64,000 nt of DNA. It comes from an uncultured Duncaniella sp. (GTDB lineage: Bacteria; Bacteroidota; Bacteroidia; Bacteroidales; Muribaculaceae). This document shows, one piece after another, positions 28,038 to 35,730 of the stretch (positions within the stretch are counted from its first letter, which is position 1; every line of letters starts with the position of its first letter). The translations under genes were made by a program, and so were the position numbers. Below the pieces are notes generated by a model that worked only from the letters and a program-made list of their open reading frames with translations, was not told where the DNA came from and did no database searches. The DNA lies in NCBI GenBank assembly GCA_958352885.1, contig CATWQI010000011.1, positions 1-64,000 on the forward strand, written 5' to 3'.

Positions 28038-28045
28038 TAACTTTG
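28038..28045 (+). promoter_or_regulatory. -7 box for the PHP phosphatase gene
   Basis: TAACTTTG, 33 bases before the ATG. The -33 region has only T-rich sequence. Confidence 0.6.
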
Positions 28046-28077
28046 CAATCTGTATCATTGGATGAAACAACGATATT

Positions 28078-28839
28078 ATGTCATTATTTGATTTCATTTC
28101 GCGAAAAAAAGAACCTGTACAGCTCCCCTACTCCACCGACATTCATTCCCATATACTTCCGGGGGTTGATGACGGAGCCCCTGATATAGACACTTCAGTG
28201 TTTCTGGCTCAAAGCATGGCAAAATGGGGCATCAGACATGCGATAACCACACCGCACGTGTCGGAAAGATTCGAGAACACACCCGACATACTCGACCCGG
28301 CATTGGACGAACTTAAGAAATCCATCCGGGAATCAGGAGTGGACATACGTATAAGCCGCTCTTCGGAAAACCGCATAGACGACTATTTTTATCGCCTGCT
28401 CCACTCCGGACTAATCACACCGTTTCCAAGCAATTATCTACTGGTGGAAAATTCGTTTTACCAGGAGCCGATAATGCTTGACAAATTTCTTTTCGACCTC
28501 AAGATGAGCGGGTACAATCCCATAATCGCCCACCCGGAGAGGTACCATTATTACCATTCAGGCACACCCGACCGATACCGGCAGCTCCACAGAGCCGGCA
28601 ATCTGTTTCAGATAAATATCCTGTCACTCGCAGGCGCATACGGCAAGGACGAAAAACGTGCTGCCGAAAAACTGATTGAGAACGAACTGGTCGACTTTCT
28701 TGCCACCGACTTGCACTCACCATTCCATGTGGAGATAATCGACTCGTATCTGCGTAGCAAAGATGCGCGCCGTCATTTCAGCGCACTTGCGGGACGGCTC
28801 CTGAACGACCGGCTATTCAATTTCGTGGAAAAAGCTTAG
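28078..28839 (+). CDS. CpsB/YwqE-family PHP-domain tyrosine phosphatase
   Basis: Metal-dependent protein-tyrosine phosphatase of the PHP superfamily; relatives control capsule and exopolysaccharide export by dephosphorylating BY-kinases. It has 253 residues. Metal-binding motifs are D21-I-H23-S-H25 with GVDDGA, a central TTPHVSERF, HPERY and the C-terminal ATDLHSP. No tyrosine kinase or polysaccharide gene lies nearby, so its partner is elsewhere. It has its own promoter and is followed by a hairpin. Confidence 0.87.
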   Translation: MSLFDFISRKKEPVQLPYSTDIHSHILPGVDDGAPDIDTSVFLAQSMAKWGIRHAITTPHVSERFENTPDILDPALDELKKSIRESGVDIRISRSSENRIDDYFYRLLHSGLITPFPSNYLLVENSFYQEPIMLDKFLFDLKMSGYNPIIAHPERYHYYHSGTPDRYRQLHRAGNLFQINILSLAGAYGKDEKRAAEKLIENELVDFLATDLHSPFHVEIIDSYLRSKDARRHFSALAGRLLNDRLFNFVEKA

Positions 28840-28865
28840 AACTGAGTATCACCCTATATGCAGAA

Positions 28866-28905
28866 TGCGCCACGACGCACTAAAAACGTCATGGCGCAAT
28901 GTGTT
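28866..28905. terminator. Terminator between convergent PHP and M56 genes
   Basis: A 12-base inverted repeat with one mismatch (28866-28877 with 28887-28898), an A-rich loop, then a T-containing stretch. The 144-base gap to the next gene holds nothing else I can recognise. Confidence 0.7.
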
Positions 28906-28983
28906 TTCTGTACCGGTCTAAAACAGTTAATTTCTTCTATACTTTAAGTGGCGTTCCGCTCACGCGGATTTATCAGTAACCTG

Positions 28984-30717
28984 TTATTTCTGAGGAGCGG
29001 ACGCATCTTTCTTCAGAGTAATGGACACGACCGCAATATCTCCTCGTTTGTCTATATCTATGCTCTCTATGGCATTCGCATCAATCCCGGCAAGAGCCTG
29101 GTATGTCACATCCTCGCCGTTAATCTGAAATTTAGTCGAATCATCAGGCTTCAATTCCACTCCGTTGACAGTGATTTTCGCATCTGACGAGGCTTGCTTC
29201 ACACTCTCAGTCTTATTGCTGTTGTCATTACCTGACGTCTTGAAACTGATAGGAATAGTATACCACACGTTAACAGGCTTGCCGTCAAGCTTTCCGGGCG
29301 TAAATGCGGGCAAAGACTTTACGACTCTAATCGCCTCGGCATCAAGTGAGGGGTCCACCCTACGAATCACCTTCACATCACCGATACTACCGGTCTTGGT
29401 AACTACAAACTGAACCACTACACGACCTTCCTTCTTGGCTTTGAGAGCCTCCTGGGGATAGCGGATATTCTCTGCCACAAATCTCATAAGCGCAGCCTCT
29501 CCACCGGGAAATTGAGGTTTCTCCTCAACTATATCAAACACTTTCTTGTCGTCAGACACAGCTGATGACGCATCAGTCTCATCCCTTAAAGCAACCGATA
29601 CTATTGTACCGGCTGTCTTAGCAGCTTCGGGTTGCACAGATTCTGATTTTTCTGTATCTTTGCCGGCAGCTCCGTATGCCACAACGACGATTTCTTCAGC
29701 CTGAGGCTTAACCATATCTGATTTTGCTGCCTCCGGAACAGATTCGGCAGCAACGTCAATCGACTCTCCCGAACGGGATACAGGTTTGTCCTCTGAGGCA
29801 AACACGGTAGCTGACGATGTGTCGGACAGGATGTCTGCCACTGCGGGAATGTTAGTAACTAAGAGTGCCGCAGCGCATGCCGGCACCAGTGCGAGTCCGC
29901 GCATACGGCGGAGGCGCGATGTTTTTGAATTGTACATCATGGTGATACGTTTTTTAAGTTTACTATGATTCAGGCTGTTGGCAAGTGACGGGAATCTCGC
30001 GCCAACAGCCTTTTTGATTAATAACATTTGATAGTCACGGGCATTCACACCGGTTTCGAGCACAGCAGAATCCGCCTGATACTCATGTACGGCCTTGAGT
30101 TCCTCACGCATAAGCCATGCCGCCGGATTATACCACTGAATGACAGCGACACACTGGGCGAGCAAAAGGTCAAACCAATGCCCCAGATGCAGATGCTGCC
30201 TCTCATGCACAGCAATCATCTCCCCACTCTCCGCCCAGTCACGCCGGCTCATCACTATGTACCGGCACCAGCTGAACGGCGCTATGGTTTCATCGTCAAT
30301 CAGCACAAGAGTACAGCCGTCAACAACCCTCCTCTCACCGGAAGCAATCACATGCCACAGCCTCACGCCAACCCATACAGTGTGGAGCAATACCGCCATC
30401 ATGCCAATGAAATACGTCCCCAGCAAGAGAGTCAGATAAATGGGCTGAGACGGGACTTCCTCCATATCCGATGAGTCGAAAGCTATCATTATACCCTCTA
30501 TATCGACCTCTGCCACAGGAATCTGAGGCATAGCGGCAAGCGAATGCACAAAGCTTGACACAGGCATGGCGATAAGTGCGACCGTATAGATTATCCATAG
30601 GGCCACACGATTGAACCTATGCTGATTCTCTCCCGCCATAGCCCACTTGTAACAAAGATAGAGCGAGAGCAGAATTATGCTTGAATATAATGAATAGGAG
30701 AATACAGCGCCCATCAA
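28984..30717 (-). CDS. M56 (BlaR1/MecR1-type) membrane metallopeptidase fused to a TonB C-terminal domain
   Basis: It has 577 residues. About four N-terminal membrane segments (near 5-25, 37-58, 93-120 and 275-295) frame the cytoplasmic zinc site H171-E-R-Q-H175 with the downstream E212 (AVHEYQAD). The M56 domain of BlaR1/MecR1 cleaves BlaI-type repressors when a signal is sensed outside. Here the sensor is not a beta-lactamase domain. A charged linker (about 300-390) leads to a TonB C-terminal domain (about 399-493), and a final 80 residues end in NAIESIDIDKRGDIAVVSIT, reminiscent of the core of TonB-receptor plug domains. A BlaI-type gene lies 24 bases upstream. The signal is unknown. An equivalent start is possible at the second Met (30714). 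Confidence 0.88.
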   Translation of the reverse strand: MMGAVFSYSLYSSIILLSLYLCYKWAMAGENQHRFNRVALWIIYTVALIAMPVSSFVHSLAAMPQIPVAEVDIEGIMIAFDSSDMEEVPSQPIYLTLLLGTYFIGMMAVLLHTVWVGVRLWHVIASGERRVVDGCTLVLIDDETIAPFSWCRYIVMSRRDWAESGEMIAVHERQHLHLGHWFDLLLAQCVAVIQWYNPAAWLMREELKAVHEYQADSAVLETGVNARDYQMLLIKKAVGARFPSLANSLNHSKLKKRITMMYNSKTSRLRRMRGLALVPACAAALLVTNIPAVADILSDTSSATVFASEDKPVSRSGESIDVAAESVPEAAKSDMVKPQAEEIVVVAYGAAGKDTEKSESVQPEAAKTAGTIVSVALRDETDASSAVSDDKKVFDIVEEKPQFPGGEAALMRFVAENIRYPQEALKAKKEGRVVVQFVVTKTGSIGDVKVIRRVDPSLDAEAIRVVKSLPAFTPGKLDGKPVNVWYTIPISFKTSGNDNSNKTESVKQASSDAKITVNGVELKPDDSTKFQINGEDVTYQALAGIDANAIESIDIDKRGDIAVVSITLKKDASAPQK

Positions 30718-30741
30718 TTAAGGTTTTTGAGTTATTTATAC

Positions 30742-31122
30742 CTACGAATTTTTACTTTCTATATAGTTTATGATTTCGCGGAGTTCGTCAACAGAAATCT
30801 TTTCCTGCTCCACAAGCGCCGACACCGCACTCTTATAGGAATTATTGAAAAAGTTGCTTACTGTTTCCGCCAGTGACCTTTTCTGGAAATCTTCTTTCGG
30901 AGTCAAGGCAAAAAACCTATGGCTTCCGTTTATCACCTCATGACTCACATGCCCTTTCTCTTCAAGAATACGCACGAGTGTCGCAAGAGTGTTGAAGTGA
31001 GGTTTCGGTTCCGGATACAGAACCACCATCTCTCTTACATACAGAGGACCGTTGTCCCATAACATCTGCATGATTGGCAATTCTTTTTCAGTAATCAATT
31101 GCCGTTTACGTCCTGCTTTCAT
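30742..31122 (-). CDS. BlaI/MecI/CopY-family repressor
   Basis: Winged-helix repressor normally inactivated by cleavage by an M56 peptidase. It has 126 residues from the ATG at 31122, matching the family length. The ATG at 31170 would add 16 residues and leave almost no leader after the predicted transcription start. The winged helix (about 10-80) has ELPIMQMLWDNGPLYVREMV and TLATLVRILEEKGHV; a C-terminal dimerisation helix follows. It precedes the M56-TonB gene by 24 bases. Autoregulation is likely because of repeats overlapping its promoter (see operator). Confidence 0.92.
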   Translation of the reverse strand: MKAGRKRQLITEKELPIMQMLWDNGPLYVREMVVLYPEPKPHFNTLATLVRILEEKGHVSHEVINGSHRFFALTPKEDFQKRSLAETVSNFFNNSYKSAVSALVEQEKISVDELREIINYIESKNS

Positions 31123-31180
31123 AAATAATTCTTGTTGATAAAATTTTTTTGACCGTGATATTTTTCTCATCGGGATGCGA

Positions 31181-31188
31181 CAAAGTTA
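31181..31188 (-). promoter_or_regulatory. -7 box of the blaI-M56 operon
   Basis: TAACTTTG on the minus strand, about 58 bases before the chosen ATG. The -33 position shows only a partial match. Confidence 0.6.
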
Positions 31189-31216
31189 CAACTAATATTT
31201 TAGTGCCACAACTAAT
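31188..31216. promoter_or_regulatory. Candidate repressor operator upstream of blaI
   Basis: ACAACTAAT occurs twice on the plus strand, at 31188-31196 and 31208-31216, exactly 20 bases apart (two helical turns). An inverted half-site TTAGT lies at 31200-31204, giving the dyad ACTAA-N4-TTAGT. The element overlaps the -7 box and fills the space back to the -33 region, as expected for a BlaI-type operator. Assignment to this repressor is inference. Confidence 0.45.
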
Positions 31217-31292
31217 TAAATCGTTTTGTGAGTTAAAAAGTGTTAACTAAAATTTCTTTCCAACGATTACGGATGAATAGAAACTTTTTACG

Positions 31293-31300
31293 TAACTTTG
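31293..31300 (+). promoter_or_regulatory. -7 box for the PurF-like gene
   Basis: TAACTTTG, 36 bases before the ATG at 31337. A separate dyad AGTTAA-N6-TTAACT (31231-31248) lies between this and the blaI operator. Confidence 0.6.
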
Positions 31301-31336
31301 CAGCCTATTTCAAAACATACCGTATAGATTCCACTC

Positions 31337-32779
31337 ATGGGAGGCTTTTTTGGCACAATTTCAAAGAAGAATTGCGTAAACGACTTGTTTTACGGCACCG
31401 ACTACAACTCACACCTCGGCACTAAGCGTGCGGGACTTGTGACGTTTGACAAGGAGGCGGGCTTCAACCGCTCCATACATAGTCTCGAGCGAGATTACTT
31501 CCGCTCAAAGTTTGAAGATGAATTAGACAAGTTTGTTGGCTGCCAAGGTCTTGGTGTCATTAGCGACACTGACCCGCAGCCAATTATTGTTAATTCCCAC
31601 CTGGGTCGCTACGCAGTGGTGACTGTGGCTAAGATTAACAATATACGGGACATAGCCGCCGAGCTGCTTGCCGAGCGCATGCATTTCAGCGAAATGTCCG
31701 CAAACAACATCAACCAGACCGAGCTGGTGGCATTGCTCATCAACATGGGCAAGACATTTGTCGAGGGTATCAATCTGGTGTATAAGAAAATCAAGGGCTC
31801 CTGCTCCATGCTGATACTCACAGAGGACGGCATAATAGCCGCCCGTGACTACCTGGGTCGCACACCTATAGTAATCGGCAAGAAGGAAGACGCATATGCC
31901 GCGTCAAGCGAGACTTCGGCTTTCCCGAACCTTGATTACAAAACAGTGCGTGATGTAGGTCCGGGAGAAATAGTGCTCCTGCGCGCCGACAGCATGGAAG
32001 TTCTCCAGGCTCCAGCCGGACGGGAACAGATATGCTCATTCCTATGGGTATATTACGGATTTCCGGCAAGCGATTATGAAGGTATCAACGTCGAGTACGT
32101 ACGCGAGGCTGCCGGACGGGAGATGGGTAAGGAAGACCCAACCGAAGCCGACTGCGTATGCGGAATCCCCGACTCCGGCGTGGGTCACGCACTCGGATAC
32201 GCCGAGGGTCGCGGCATCCCATATCAGCGCGCAGTGCTCAAATATACCCCCACATGGCCCCGAAGCTTCACCCCGGGCAACCAGTCACGCCGTAGCCTCG
32301 TGGCAAAAATGAAGCTCATTCCAAACCGTGCCATCCTCAACAACAAGCGTGTGGTATTCTGCGATGACTCCATAGTACGTGGCACTCAGCTTCGTGACAA
32401 TGTAAAGACTTTCTTCGAATGTGGCGCCAAGGAAGTGCATGCCCGCATATCATGCCCTCCGCTGGTATACGGATGCCCCTTCATAGGCTTTACTTCATCC
32501 AAGAGCGATCTTGAATTGATAACCCGCCGAATAATCAAGGATATAGAGGGGGACGACGCAGCCAAGCTCGACCGCTATTCCACCACAGGCTCGCCTGAGT
32601 ATAATGCCATGGTGGCTGAAATAGCCAAGCGCCTTGATCTCACAACACTACAGTTCAGCAAAATAGAGCACCTTGTCGAAAGCATCGGACTTCCCAAATG
32701 CCGGATATGTACCCACTGCTTTGATGGCACAGGCTGCCAGCCAGATGAAGCATACCGTCAGGACCATCCCGAGGTATAG
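31337..32779 (+). CDS. PurF-like amidophosphoribosyltransferase lacking the N-terminal cysteine
   Basis: PurF makes phosphoribosylamine from PRPP and glutamine, using an N-terminal cysteine freed by removal of Met or a propeptide. This 480-residue homologue begins MGGFFGTISKKNC: residue 2 is Gly, and the first Cys is residue 13. The rest of the Ntn-type domain is recognisable (LGTKRAGLVTF). The phosphoribosyltransferase domain keeps the PRPP motif VVFCDDSIVRGTQ (339-351) and CGIPDSGVGHALGYAEG. C-terminal cysteines (CRICTHC) resemble the Fe-S ligands of Bacillus-type PurF. I recall similar Gly2 proteins in Bacteroides, so it is probably not a sequencing error. Glutaminase activity is doubtful; ammonia use or another role is possible. 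Confidence 0.8.
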   Translation: MGGFFGTISKKNCVNDLFYGTDYNSHLGTKRAGLVTFDKEAGFNRSIHSLERDYFRSKFEDELDKFVGCQGLGVISDTDPQPIIVNSHLGRYAVVTVAKINNIRDIAAELLAERMHFSEMSANNINQTELVALLINMGKTFVEGINLVYKKIKGSCSMLILTEDGIIAARDYLGRTPIVIGKKEDAYAASSETSAFPNLDYKTVRDVGPGEIVLLRADSMEVLQAPAGREQICSFLWVYYGFPASDYEGINVEYVREAAGREMGKEDPTEADCVCGIPDSGVGHALGYAEGRGIPYQRAVLKYTPTWPRSFTPGNQSRRSLVAKMKLIPNRAILNNKRVVFCDDSIVRGTQLRDNVKTFFECGAKEVHARISCPPLVYGCPFIGFTSSKSDLELITRRIIKDIEGDDAAKLDRYSTTGSPEYNAMVAEIAKRLDLTTLQFSKIEHLVESIGLPKCRICTHCFDGTGCQPDEAYRQDHPEV

Positions 32780-32803
32780 ACTTCACGCATCAACATAAAC
32801 AGC

Positions 32804-32856
32804 GCCGCCCTTGACAGCTCACTGTAACAGTGCTCTGCCAAGGGCGGCGGTGTTTT
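32804..32856 (+). terminator. Terminator after the PurF-like gene
   Basis: A 10-base GC-rich inverted repeat (32804-32813 with 32839-32848) enclosing a second small hairpin (CACTG/CAGTG), followed by a TTTT run. Confidence 0.8.
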
Positions 32857-32892
32857 CATAACAATCGGACACATGCCACTATTACGAATACA

Positions 32893-32923
32893 GAAAAAGG
32901 GCCACTGTTTTTTCAGTGACCCT
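32893..32923 (-). terminator. Terminator of the tRNA-Arg gene
   Basis: On the minus strand a 10-base stem with one mismatch (32898-32907 with 32914-32923), a six-A loop and a run of five T follow the tRNA 3' end by about five bases. Confidence 0.8.
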
Positions 32924-32927
32924 TCAG

Positions 32928-33001
32928 TGATCCGGATGCGACTCGAACGCATGACCGTCTGCTTAGAAGGCAGATGCTCTATCCAGCTGAGCTACCGGAC
33001 C
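32928..33001 (-). tRNA. tRNA-Arg, anticodon TCT
   Basis: Read on the minus strand it folds into a full cloverleaf of 74 bases. The acceptor stem GGTCCGG pairs with CCGGATC (one G-T pair); the D arm has GCTC/GAGC; the anticodon stem TCTGC/GCAGA holds loop CTTCTAA, so the anticodon is TCT, reading AGA. The T arm is ATGCG-TTCGAGT-CGCAT and the variable loop has five bases. The CCA end is not encoded. A promoter lies about 125 bases upstream and a terminator directly downstream, so it is a single-gene unit. Confidence 0.95.
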
Positions 33002-33126
33002 GACCTTGTTTGCATCCGAAAAACATGCCGACAACTACTTGCGCTGTGTTCATATCCCCGGGGAGAAACACCCCCGGACTAAACATTAATCATAGCTGCC
33101 CATAGCACTTTTCCGGTTAGGCAGTG

Positions 33127-33158
33127 CAAAGGTAGGAATTATTTCTCGTTTCTCCAAA
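33127..33158 (-). promoter_or_regulatory. Promoter for tRNA-Arg
   Basis: On the minus strand TTTG (33155-33158), a 20-base spacer and TACCTTTG (33127-33134). The transcript would have about 120 bases before the mature tRNA 5' end. I see no gene in that leader. Confidence 0.7.
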
Positions 33159-33180
33159 TTCCATTTTTTCAAATTATAAT

Positions 33181-33211
33181 TTTGCCCCCTCAAAGTGATT
33201 TTGTAACTTTG
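33181..33211 (+). promoter_or_regulatory. Promoter for the LysE-type exporter gene
   Basis: TTTG (33181-33184), 19-base spacer, TAACTTTG (33204-33211); both boxes match the Bacteroidetes consensus. Confidence 0.78.
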
Positions 33212-33305
33212 CAGATTGTGATACAGACCTCCAGAACCAAGATTCTTAAACAGGGTGTTAATTAAGACATATATCTGAAAAATAGTGATACATTTACCGG
33301 TCATA

Positions 33306-33932
33306 ATGTTCCGAGGGCTGCTGATAGGCATCCTTGTCTCGGCCCCGATGGGACCGATAGGGATGTTGTGTATCCAACGGACGCTAAACCGCGGACGCTG
33401 GCCGGCATTTTTCACCGGAGTAGGAGCCGGGCTCAGCGACCTGATATATTGCCTGCTGACCGGTCTCGGTCTTTCGTTCGTGACTGATTTCATTGAATCA
33501 AATCAAAGCGTACTTCAGGTAATAGGCTCGGTAGTGCTTATCATATATTCCGCATACCTTTTTGGAGCCAATCCCTCACGCGCTATCAAACCGACAGCTA
33601 TGCAGCCTATGAGTTACTGGCGCGACCTTGGCACCGGATTTCTGTTCACCGTCTCCAATCCCTTGATATTATTCTTCATAATAGGTCTGTTTGCCCGATT
33701 CAGTTTTCTTTCGCCAGAATTCCAGGCATATCATTACGTTGCCGGATATATCTCCATATTCGGGGGCGCCATTCTGTGGTGGTTTCTTGTCACATACTTT
33801 GTCAACAAGGTGCGCAATCATTTCAACCTGCGTTCCATGTGGCTCCTCAACCGCATACTCGCCACAATAATAATGATAATGGGTGCCATAGGCTTCATAA
33901 CCGGCATCAAAGACCTGTTTTTCAACAATTGA
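33306..33932 (+). CDS. LysE/RhtB-family small-molecule exporter
   Basis: Inner-membrane transporter of the LysE superfamily, whose known members export amino acids. It has 208 residues from the ATG at 33306 (a GTG at 33285 would add seven). The N-terminal signature SAPMGPIGMLCIQRTLNRGR lies in the first helix and loop, and the central motif FLFTVSNPLILFFIIG is typical. About six hydrophobic segments are visible. The substrate is unknown. The CBM9-like gene starts 17 bases after its stop, so the two are likely co-transcribed. Confidence 0.88.
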   Translation: MFRGLLIGILVSAPMGPIGMLCIQRTLNRGRWPAFFTGVGAGLSDLIYCLLTGLGLSFVTDFIESNQSVLQVIGSVVLIIYSAYLFGANPSRAIKPTAMQPMSYWRDLGTGFLFTVSNPLILFFIIGLFARFSFLSPEFQAYHYVAGYISIFGGAILWWFLVTYFVNKVRNHFNLRSMWLLNRILATIIMIMGAIGFITGIKDLFFNN

Positions 33933-33949
33933 TACCCCACCGTCACGAC

Positions 33950-34600
33950 ATGGAAAAGACACTACATATCCCGTACATCGCCGACCTTGACTTCCTCAAC
34001 ACCGACGCAATATTCAACCGTCTGGAAAGCTCCGGCGAACGCCACACCATAGAGCAGCTCAACTGGAAAGACCGGTTCCCATATCATCCGCTCACTACGT
34101 TCACAATAGCCCATTCCGCCAATTATATATATGTGAACTTTTTTGTGAGGTGCAACTACTTACGTGCAGTCAACTTCAATAACAACACCCCGGTAGACGA
34201 GGACTCTTGTGTAAGTTTCTATGTTCAGCCCGAAGGTGCTGACAGCTATCTTAGCATTGACATCAACTGCATCGGCACTATCAAGGCTGCAAGATGTGTG
34301 AACGGAGCGGAAAGCACACCTCTTACAAATGAGGAAATAGCCAAGATATCCATATTGCCATCCTGCGGCACACGTCCGTTCCAGGAGATCGAAGGATTGT
34401 TTACATGGGATATCCTCGCAGCAATTCCATTGGAGACAATCGGAATCAGATATGACGGCTCACCATTTGCAATACGCGGCAACTTCTACAAATGCGCCTC
34501 AGGCACATCACAGCCCCACTTCCTGAGCTGGTCACCTGTCGACACTCCGAATCCGGACTTCCATCGCCCGGAATCATTCGGGAAACTGATACTTGATTAA
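33950..34600 (+). CDS. CBM9-like domain protein without signal peptide
   Basis: It has 216 residues. The sequence matches the carbohydrate-binding family 9-like domain common in Bacteroidetes: FTIAHSANYIYVNFFVR, DSCVSFYVQPEG, the central IDINCIGTI, and the C-terminal NFYKCASG and SWSPVDTPNPDFHRPESFG. The ATG at 33950 is chosen because the upstream extension of the frame overlaps the exporter gene and is not family-like. No signal peptide is visible, so it is expected in the cytoplasm, although the domain usually binds extracellular glycans. The ligand is unknown. Confidence 0.82.
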   Translation: MEKTLHIPYIADLDFLNTDAIFNRLESSGERHTIEQLNWKDRFPYHPLTTFTIAHSANYIYVNFFVRCNYLRAVNFNNNTPVDEDSCVSFYVQPEGADSYLSIDINCIGTIKAARCVNGAESTPLTNEEIAKISILPSCGTRPFQEIEGLFTWDILAAIPLETIGIRYDGSPFAIRGNFYKCASGTSQPHFLSWSPVDTPNPDFHRPESFGKLILD

Positions 34601-34644
34601 GATAGTCGTACATTTTACGACACTCTAAAAAATAAAGCAAACAT

Positions 34645-34718
34645 AAAGGCATAAAATCCGGAAATCAGATTATACAGCTTAAACGCTGAAATCAAAATTT
34701 TCCGGATTCTATGCCTTT
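34645..34718. terminator. Bidirectional terminator between convergent CBM9-like and ddh genes
   Basis: A long inverted repeat (about 34645-34664 with 34698-34718, one bulge) has A-rich and T-rich flanks and a 33-base loop. Confidence 0.75.
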
Positions 34719-34759
34719 CTGTTTACTCTCAGCTGCTGACTATGTATCAGCCGGCAAGA

Positions 34760-35656
34760 TTATACCAGATGTGAAATAAGTGTCTCACGGTCGCCCGGGA
34801 GAAGGTCAATCACAGGAATCTCAATCATGGTGTAGGCACCGGGAGCAAGACGCATTGAGGCGCGTGCCACCCCTACGAGCAGCTGTGCTGTAAGAGCAGG
34901 ATTGTTGATTGACATATTGAACTCAAAACGCTGGTTCTGAGTCTTGCCTGAAACGCCCTTGCGCACCATGTGCACGCCATGTCCCATATCCTTGACAGCA
35001 TCAACGCTTTCCACAGCCATAACGTGTGTCTCGTCAGATGCGAAATAAGGGTCCTCCTTGACAGCCTTAGCCACATCAGCCAGATTAGCTCCCTCCTCAA
35101 GTTCCACATATACCATGCGGCGATGCATACCGTCACCCTTAGGCATAGTCATTGACAGAGCATTCTTCACACCGGGTTTTGACTTCACACATACAGTATG
35201 CCCCATACTCATGCCGGGACCGAAATTGGTATATGTAAGCCCCTTGGGAGCGGCAGCCTCCATAAGAGTACGGACGATTGAATCACTTCCTGGATCCCAT
35301 CCGGCAGAAATCACAGCGACTTTGCCGGCCTTTTTGGCAGCGGCATCAAGTGAACGACGGAGCTCCACAATTGATGTATGGATGTCAAAACTGTCCACAG
35401 TATTGATTCCCATGGCAAGATACTCGAGAGCATACTTCTCCACCGAGCGGGTGGGAGTACACAAAATCGCCACATCCACCTTGCCAAGCTCCTTGATGTC
35501 AGTTACCACTTTATAAGGGGCGAGTTCCGCAGGAATGTCAGTCACATTACGACGAACCACTCCGGCAATTTCAAAATCAGGAGCAGCTTCAAGTGCCTCT
35601 ACTGTAAAATGCCCGATGTTTCCGTAGCCTACTACGGCAGCACGAATCTTTGTCAT
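34760..35656 (-). CDS. ddh: meso-diaminopimelate D-dehydrogenase
   Basis: Reductively aminates tetrahydrodipicolinate to meso-DAP in one step with NADPH, for lysine and peptidoglycan synthesis. It has 298 residues. The N-terminal Rossmann motif is VVGYGNIGHFTVEAL (8-22), and family motifs CTPTRSVEKYAL, SAGWDPGSDSIVRTLMEA and GPGMSMGHTVCVKS follow. This fits Ddh and not DapB. It lies 74 bases downstream of ackA with a terminator between, so it probably has its own promoter, which I could not find. Confidence 0.95.
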   Translation of the reverse strand: MTKIRAAVVGYGNIGHFTVEALEAAPDFEIAGVVRRNVTDIPAELAPYKVVTDIKELGKVDVAILCTPTRSVEKYALEYLAMGINTVDSFDIHTSIVELRRSLDAAAKKAGKVAVISAGWDPGSDSIVRTLMEAAAPKGLTYTNFGPGMSMGHTVCVKSKPGVKNALSMTMPKGDGMHRRMVYVELEEGANLADVAKAVKEDPYFASDETHVMAVESVDAVKDMGHGVHMVRKGVSGKTQNQRFEFNMSINNPALTAQLLVGVARASMRLAPGAYTMIEIPVIDLLPGDRETLISHLV

Positions 35657-35678
35657 ATTTGCATTATTTTTATGTTAC

Positions 35679-35712
35679 AAAAAATGGTCTCCCACTATAA
35701 CCGTGAGAGACC
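35679..35712 (-). terminator. Terminator after ackA
   Basis: On the minus strand a nine-pair hairpin with one mismatch (GGTCTC/GAGACC and CAC/GTG) is followed by six T. It separates ackA-pta from ddh. Confidence 0.75.
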
Positions 35713-35730
35713 TGAAAGAGTTTAGAATGA

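Noticed and set aside
31337..31345. Frameshift or sequencing error as the cause of the missing PurF cysteine
   Set aside because: The frame is open from the promoter-proximal ATG and the N-terminal sequence continues in a family-like way; I also recall Met-Gly-Gly starts in Bacteroides homologues, so error is less likely than a true variant.
32780..33305. Additional protein gene around the tRNA
   Set aside because: Only short frames without family features; the region is accounted for by two terminators, the tRNA and two divergent promoters.
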